Below are positions 59,772-64,000 of a stretch of 64,000 nt of DNA, one piece after another. Position 1 is the first letter of the stretch; every line of letters begins with the position of its first letter. The notes beneath the pieces are model-generated. The model saw only the letters and a list, made by a program, of their open reading frames with translations. It searched no databases and was not told the origin of the DNA. Where the stretch lies: assembly GCF_902506265.1 (NCBI RefSeq), contig NZ_LR733556.1, positions 1,107,106 to 1,171,105 of the forward strand, written 5' to 3'. The position numbers were made by a program, and so were the translations under genes. This stretch comes from Flavobacterium sp. 9AF. Its GTDB lineage: Bacteria; Bacteroidota; Bacteroidia; Flavobacteriales; Flavobacteriaceae.

Positions 59772-62700
59772 ATGAATTCTCTGAATCAAAATACATTTAT
59801 GACTTCCCTTAAAGAAGCTTTGGTGCCATCGTCAACTTTGATAGATGGCAGAACAGAGCGTGATTGGCTGGGTTTCATAGCTGATTTTGCTTCATTAATT
59901 AATTTTTATGACTCTTACAATCAAATTAATGGCAATTGGTCTCCTTTTATTTTAAAAGACCCTATTGTGATTCTGGCAACTATTTCAAGAACTAATGTGA
60001 GTAAGAAACAAACAGTCTTTCTACAAACTTGCTCACATATCAATATTTTGTATGAGAAAGATCAAAACGATCAAAATATTGGTTCTTTAATAGTTTCGCT
60101 TCTTGACCAAATCTTTAAATTGTTCTTAAAATTAGAACGCTGGATTCATTTTTTATTACAATCCAATCAAGAGTTTAGTCTAAAAGAATATATAATCTAT
60201 CAGGTTGAAAATATTTATAGTGCTCAATTATGGGCTTTATTATCATTAAGAAAACAATTAATTTTACATAAAATCATTGTTACCTCAGAAGCCTTTGAAT
60301 GGTCTGTTTTTCAAAAGGCTAACCCACAAATTTGGAAACAAAATAAAGACAAAAAAACATTTTGGGAAGTGCTACATTTGGATGCCACTTTCTTAAAAAA
60401 TAAAATCCCCGATTTTATTCGAGTTATTAAACAATCAGGAGAGGAACTTTTTACTTTTTTTACATCGTTAACCCATTATGCAAAAATTGCCTTTCACAAA
60501 CTAAAAGAAACGAAAAGTAATTTTCCGGATACTGTATTGATGCGTACTTTCATTAATTTATTAATGAATCATTGTAAAGAAATAAATGAAATTTCAAAAA
60601 AGCATTTGAACTTTTATTATTCTGATATCTTAAAGCAACAGCTCAAAAAAGCACAACCAGATCAAGTGTTTGCCTCCATTCAATTGGCAAAAAAAAATGC
60701 GGCATTTTTATTGCCAAAAAACACCTTATTTACTGCGGGTATTGATACCGAAAATAATCCCATTTATTTCTCATCTAATGAAGAAGTTAGTTTAAATCCT
60801 GCTTCGGTGTTGCGTGCTAAAACCATTTTTACTTCAACTCTAAATGAAGGCAACACTGCTTTTTTACAAGAAATTGCCTCTCCATCTACCCTTCAAAAAG
60901 ACGAATCAGGGAAAATAATGGGTTGGCCTATTTTTGGTGGCAATATCTCTCCTCTAGCAACAACTGTGGATTTTGGTTTTGCTTTAGCTTCTCCATTATT
61001 GTTACTCAAAGAAGGTGGTCGAAATATTCAACTGACGTTGTTTTTTAATGAACCTAATGCGATTATTTTTTTAAACAATGCTCATTTCTATCTCAGTACT
61101 CAAGAAAATTGGTTTGCAATTTCTCCCTCAATTACAGAAGATTCTAACAACACAACCTCAGTTATTTTAAACATTTCTTTAGACAATAAACAACCTGCTA
61201 TTGAAGCATTTTCAATAAATCCTGATGGTTATACTTGTGAATGGCCTTTATTAAAAATAGTCTTTACTTCTTTCCCAAGTGGTAATATTCCTATTTTAAA
61301 TGCATTGCAATGGGACATTACGGTAAATAATGTTGCTTCTTTGCAATTAGCTAACGATTTTGGTGCATTGGACCCTAAAAAACCATTTGAATTATTCGGT
61401 CCTACTCCTGTTATAAACAGCAATTTTATTATAGGTAGTTCGGAAATTTTTAGTAAACCTTTACAAACATTAGAAATTAACTTAAACTGGGATACGCTAC
61501 CTGATAGTTTTCAGAATTACTACTTAGAATACAACAAATATATTTCTGCAACAACTCAAAATACTAAAAAAAGCAAATCAATATTCCCAAATCAAAAATC
61601 ACATGGGTTACTACAAAAATTAGAAAACATCATAAAAGGCGGCTTAAATATTGTAAAAAGTGCATTTCAAAAAATTGTAGATTCCATTATTGCTTTATTA
61701 AAAGAAATTGTACAACTATTAAAAGACCTTTTAGGAATCCTTGAACCCGACCCAACTATTCCTTTTAATAATGTTTGTTTCACAGTTGATTTTGAAATTT
61801 TAAACAATAGTTCTTGGTCTTCATTCCATATGATTAAAGAAGGGGTTGCAATAGCATTAGATGGAAGCATCACTCCTATTCCCTATGTTCCAAATCCTTA
61901 TTGTGTACCTGAAGCAGACACAACGGCTAATTTACTCTTCAGTACGAATGACAGTACAAAAGAATGTCTTTTAACAGAAAATAGTTTTTTTAGATATACT
62001 TCTCCTTCAGGAAACGAAAATAAAACAATGTTTGATCCTAGCATCCAAAATACTCCTTTTGTTTATTCTGATGAAAGTAGGTCTGGATTTATAAAAATGT
62101 CCTTAACGGGTCCTAATCCGTATGGTTTTGGTAGTCAAATCTATCCAGAAGTAGTTTCTAATATTGCACTTCAAAATGCTTTACTCATTTCAAAAGACCC
62201 GAAAACGAATCCTAAAAAATTAGCAACAGCTGCCAAACTACCTTATTCACCAAAATTAAAAAAAATAACAGCGAATTACACTGTATCTGAATATTACGAT
62301 GTAACCCAAACGGGAAATTATCCTTTACAATGTTTTGCTTATACGCCTTTTACTACATACTCAACATATAATAATAATGGTGATTTACCTCTTTATAATT
62401 TTAATGTAGGAGAAAATCATTTAGACCCTATGCCTAATAATGGCATTCCTTTACTATCTTCTTTTTACAATTATAAAGGGTTTTTATATATCGAATTAAA
62501 AGATGTTTTGGCTCCAAACATAATGAATCTTTATGTCGAATTAGGCAGAAAAGAAGGTACTATTCCAACCAATACAAAACCCGATTATTATTATTTGAGT
62601 ACTAATGGGTGGAAATTACTTCCTGTGTTATCTGATGGAACCAATAATCTAAGTTGTTCAGGAATCATCACATTTAATATACCTAAAGATTGTAGCAATA

Positions 62701-63587
62701 AAACAAACATAATGTCTAGTCAAAATTTTTGGATTTGTTTAGCAACTAAAAGTGCTGTCTCAAATTACCCAGACATTACTTTTTTACAAACCAATGGTAT
62801 ATTGTTATCTCGTTCTGGAACTACTTTTCTATCAGCTTCAACAGCACCAAAAATAAATGCTAATGTTATAACAAAACCTAAGTCTTCTATTCCTGAAATT
62901 GAAAGTGTTTCTCAACCTTTCCCTTCCTTTGGAGGAAAACCAATGGAAACAGAAAGTATTAAAAATATACGTGTAAGCAACCGTCTTAAAACTAAAGATC
63001 GCATTGCGAGTACAACCGATTATTATCGCATGATTCAAGAAGAATTTCCAGAAATCTTTTTTTCTAAGTCGATTTACAACAATAAAAAAGCACAAATATA
63101 TGTAGTTAAAAAATGTGATAATGCAAATGATTATAATGCGTTTACTCCTATGATTTCAGTATGCAAAGAGGAAAAAATTCAAAAGTATCTGTCTGAAAGG
63201 GTGAGTGCTTTTACCTCTATAAATGTTGCAAATTTTTCATTTTTATCAGTTACTGTAAATGCAACCATCACTCTTTTTGATGGCTATGAATTTCAAGGTG
63301 TAGAAAAAGAAATCCAAACCGGTTTATCACTCTTTTTATCACCATGGATAACCACAAATAACCTTCAAATTATTATTGATGAACCACTCAGTAATATAGA
63401 TGTTATCAATTATATTAAAACAATCTCTGGTGTAAGTAATGTGTCTGAATTGTATTTCACAACTTCTAGAATAGATGCAAACGGAACTACTGTTACTACA
63501 GATAATGTAACCGAAATATCATTGGTACAAAACCCAGAATTACTCATCGCTTCTAGCACAAATCATAGAATCAATGAAAGAGAATAA
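59772..63587 (+). CDS. eCIS baseplate J-like protein (Afp11-like)
   Basis: A 1271-residue baseplate wedge protein. The N terminus (ALVPSSTLIDGRTERDWLGF, FADFASLINFY) and the C-terminal gpJ/gp6-like region (IKNIRVSNRLKTKDRIAST, DYYRMIQEEFPEIFFSKSIY, TVNATITLFDGYEFQGVEKE) fit the Afp11 family. Residues 613-660 form an extra amphipathic helix-rich insert (ENIIKGGLNIVKSAFQKIVD, ALLKEIVQLLKDLLGI). It stops 14 bases inside the next gene. It is the largest eCIS gene in the window. Confidence 0.9.
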   Translation: MNSLNQNTFMTSLKEALVPSSTLIDGRTERDWLGFIADFASLINFYDSYNQINGNWSPFILKDPIVILATISRTNVSKKQTVFLQTCSHINILYEKDQNDQNIGSLIVSLLDQIFKLFLKLERWIHFLLQSNQEFSLKEYIIYQVENIYSAQLWALLSLRKQLILHKIIVTSEAFEWSVFQKANPQIWKQNKDKKTFWEVLHLDATFLKNKIPDFIRVIKQSGEELFTFFTSLTHYAKIAFHKLKETKSNFPDTVLMRTFINLLMNHCKEINEISKKHLNFYYSDILKQQLKKAQPDQVFASIQLAKKNAAFLLPKNTLFTAGIDTENNPIYFSSNEEVSLNPASVLRAKTIFTSTLNEGNTAFLQEIASPSTLQKDESGKIMGWPIFGGNISPLATTVDFGFALASPLLLLKEGGRNIQLTLFFNEPNAIIFLNNAHFYLSTQENWFAISPSITEDSNNTTSVILNISLDNKQPAIEAFSINPDGYTCEWPLLKIVFTSFPSGNIPILNALQWDITVNNVASLQLANDFGALDPKKPFELFGPTPVINSNFIIGSSEIFSKPLQTLEINLNWDTLPDSFQNYYLEYNKYISATTQNTKKSKSIFPNQKSHGLLQKLENIIKGGLNIVKSAFQKIVDSIIALLKEIVQLLKDLLGILEPDPTIPFNNVCFTVDFEILNNSSWSSFHMIKEGVAIALDGSITPIPYVPNPYCVPEADTTANLLFSTNDSTKECLLTENSFFRYTSPSGNENKTMFDPSIQNTPFVYSDESRSGFIKMSLTGPNPYGFGSQIYPEVVSNIALQNALLISKDPKTNPKKLATAAKLPYSPKLKKITANYTVSEYYDVTQTGNYPLQCFAYTPFTTYSTYNNNGDLPLYNFNVGENHLDPMPNNGIPLLSSFYNYKGFLYIELKDVLAPNIMNLYVELGRKEGTIPTNTKPDYYYLSTNGWKLLPVLSDGTNNLSCSGIITFNIPKDCSNKTNIMSSQNFWICLATKSAVSNYPDITFLQTNGILLSRSGTTFLSASTAPKINANVITKPKSSIPEIESVSQPFPSFGGKPMETESIKNIRVSNRLKTKDRIASTTDYYRMIQEEFPEIFFSKSIYNNKKAQIYVVKKCDNANDYNAFTPMISVCKEEKIQKYLSERVSAFTSINVANFSFLSVTVNATITLFDGYEFQGVEKEIQTGLSLFLSPWITTNNLQIIIDEPLSNIDVINYIKTISGVSNVSELYFTTSRIDANGTTVTTDNVTEISLVQNPELLIASSTNHRINERE

Positions 63588-64000
63588 TTATATTATAAAT
63601 AACCCACTACCTTTAACTCAGGATTTTACTTCATTAAAAAATGAAGGATTAGATTATATTACTAAAATTGCAGGTAATGAATGGACGAATCTAAATCCTA
63701 GTGATCCAGGTATTACCATTTTGGATCAGCTTTGTTATGCTTTAACAGAACTAGGTTATTGTAATAATTTCCATATAAAAGATATTTTAACAGATCATAA
63801 TGACCAACTCATTATTAAAGATCAGTTTTATCTACCCAATGAAATACTCACTACTTCTCCTATAACTCCTAATGATTATATAAAATACATTATTGATGAA
63901 GTTAATGAAGTTGACAATGTAGTAATTGTTCCAATCCAAAGTAATTTATCGTATGTAAAAGGCACATACAGTATTTATCTTGCAATAAATCCTCAAATAA
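63574..64000 (+). CDS. eCIS second baseplate J-like protein (Afp12-like), partial
   Basis: The frame starts MKENNYIINNPLPLTQDFTS, overlapping the previous gene by 14 bases, and runs off the window end after 142 codons. ITKIAGNEWTNLNPSDPGIT and ILDQLCYALTELGYCNNFHI are the conserved start of the Afp12-type baseplate family. Only the N-terminal part is visible. Tape measure, AAA+ ATPase and cargo are expected downstream. Confidence 0.88.
   Translation, partial: MKENNYIINNPLPLTQDFTSLKNEGLDYITKIAGNEWTNLNPSDPGITILDQLCYALTELGYCNNFHIKDILTDHNDQLIIKDQFYLPNEILTTSPITPNDYIKYIIDEVNEVDNVVIVPIQSNLSYVKGTYSIYLAINPQI

Noticed and set aside
52394-64000. Prophage or type VI secretion system
   Set aside because: Sheath, tube, VgrG, PAAR and gp25 occur in both, but there is no capsid, terminase, integrase or lysis gene and no TssJLM membrane complex; DUF4255 and DUF5908 are eCIS markers.

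Overview
The window is a chromosomal segment of a Bacteroidota bacterium, most likely a Flavobacteriaceae member close to Flavobacterium. This rests on the strong AT bias, the gldKLMN block of the type IX secretion system, the exosortase XrtF pair, an HYC_CC_PP-type protein, a short primary sigma factor without region 1.1, very few Shine-Dalgarno sequences, and promoters of the flavobacterial type (TTG, 17-23 nt, TAnnTTTG) before miaB and the 36.8 kb regulator. The species is not determined.

Layout. 0-6.4 kb: the end of an ABC-F ATPase gene, a DUF983 protein, an FAD oxidoreductase, then gldN, gldM, gldL and gldK (reverse strand), the core and motor of the type IX secretion and gliding machine. 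6.5-17.7 kb: housekeeping genes: an arginase-fold protein with a damaged metal site, topA, miaB, a YcxB-like protein, a sigma-54 activator, lptE, a TPR-like protein, secG, groES and groEL. 17.7-25.2 kb (reverse): an outer-membrane porin, a SulP anion transporter and the DabB/DabA dissolved-inorganic-carbon pump, apparently one inorganic-carbon uptake cluster. 25.2-28.8 kb: a small metal cluster (HMA protein, TonB-dependent receptor, HYC_CC_PP protein). 28.9-32.1 kb: a beta-CASP metallo-beta-lactamase nuclease overlapping an ATP-cone/PD-(D/E)XK protein, then the exosortase XrtF pair. 32.1-42.8 kb: a GAF-type methionine sulfoxide reductase, rpsO, pnp, a fatty acid desaturase with a divergent regulator, rpoD, a tandem-repeat region, a lipoprotein, rpe, a CBS-domain protein and an MtfA-like peptidase. 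43-51 kb: mostly small secreted or hypothetical proteins, an orphan HsdR-N-like nuclease, a Cys-rich SH3 protein and a two-component system with a TPR lipoprotein-type sensor kinase.

51.2-64 kb: a regulator followed by a tightly packed forward operon of an extracellular contractile injection system (eCIS, related to Afp, PVC and AlgoCIS): cap protein (DUF4255), an unassigned 270-aa protein, one sheath, two tube proteins, DUF5908, a LysM spike adaptor, VgrG-like spike, PAAR tip, gp25 and two baseplate J-type proteins, the second cut off by the window end. The AAA+ ATPase, tape measure and cargo toxins expected for such a system are not in the window and should lie downstream. This is the most exciting part, with a strong inverted repeat in the leader between the regulator and the first structural gene.

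Dispersed short repeats of several families sit between genes (12.3, 16.0, 20.7, 32.6 and 38.7-39.2 kb) and in two cases create false N-terminal extensions of the downstream reading frame. No tRNA, rRNA, CRISPR array, insertion sequence or integrase was seen.
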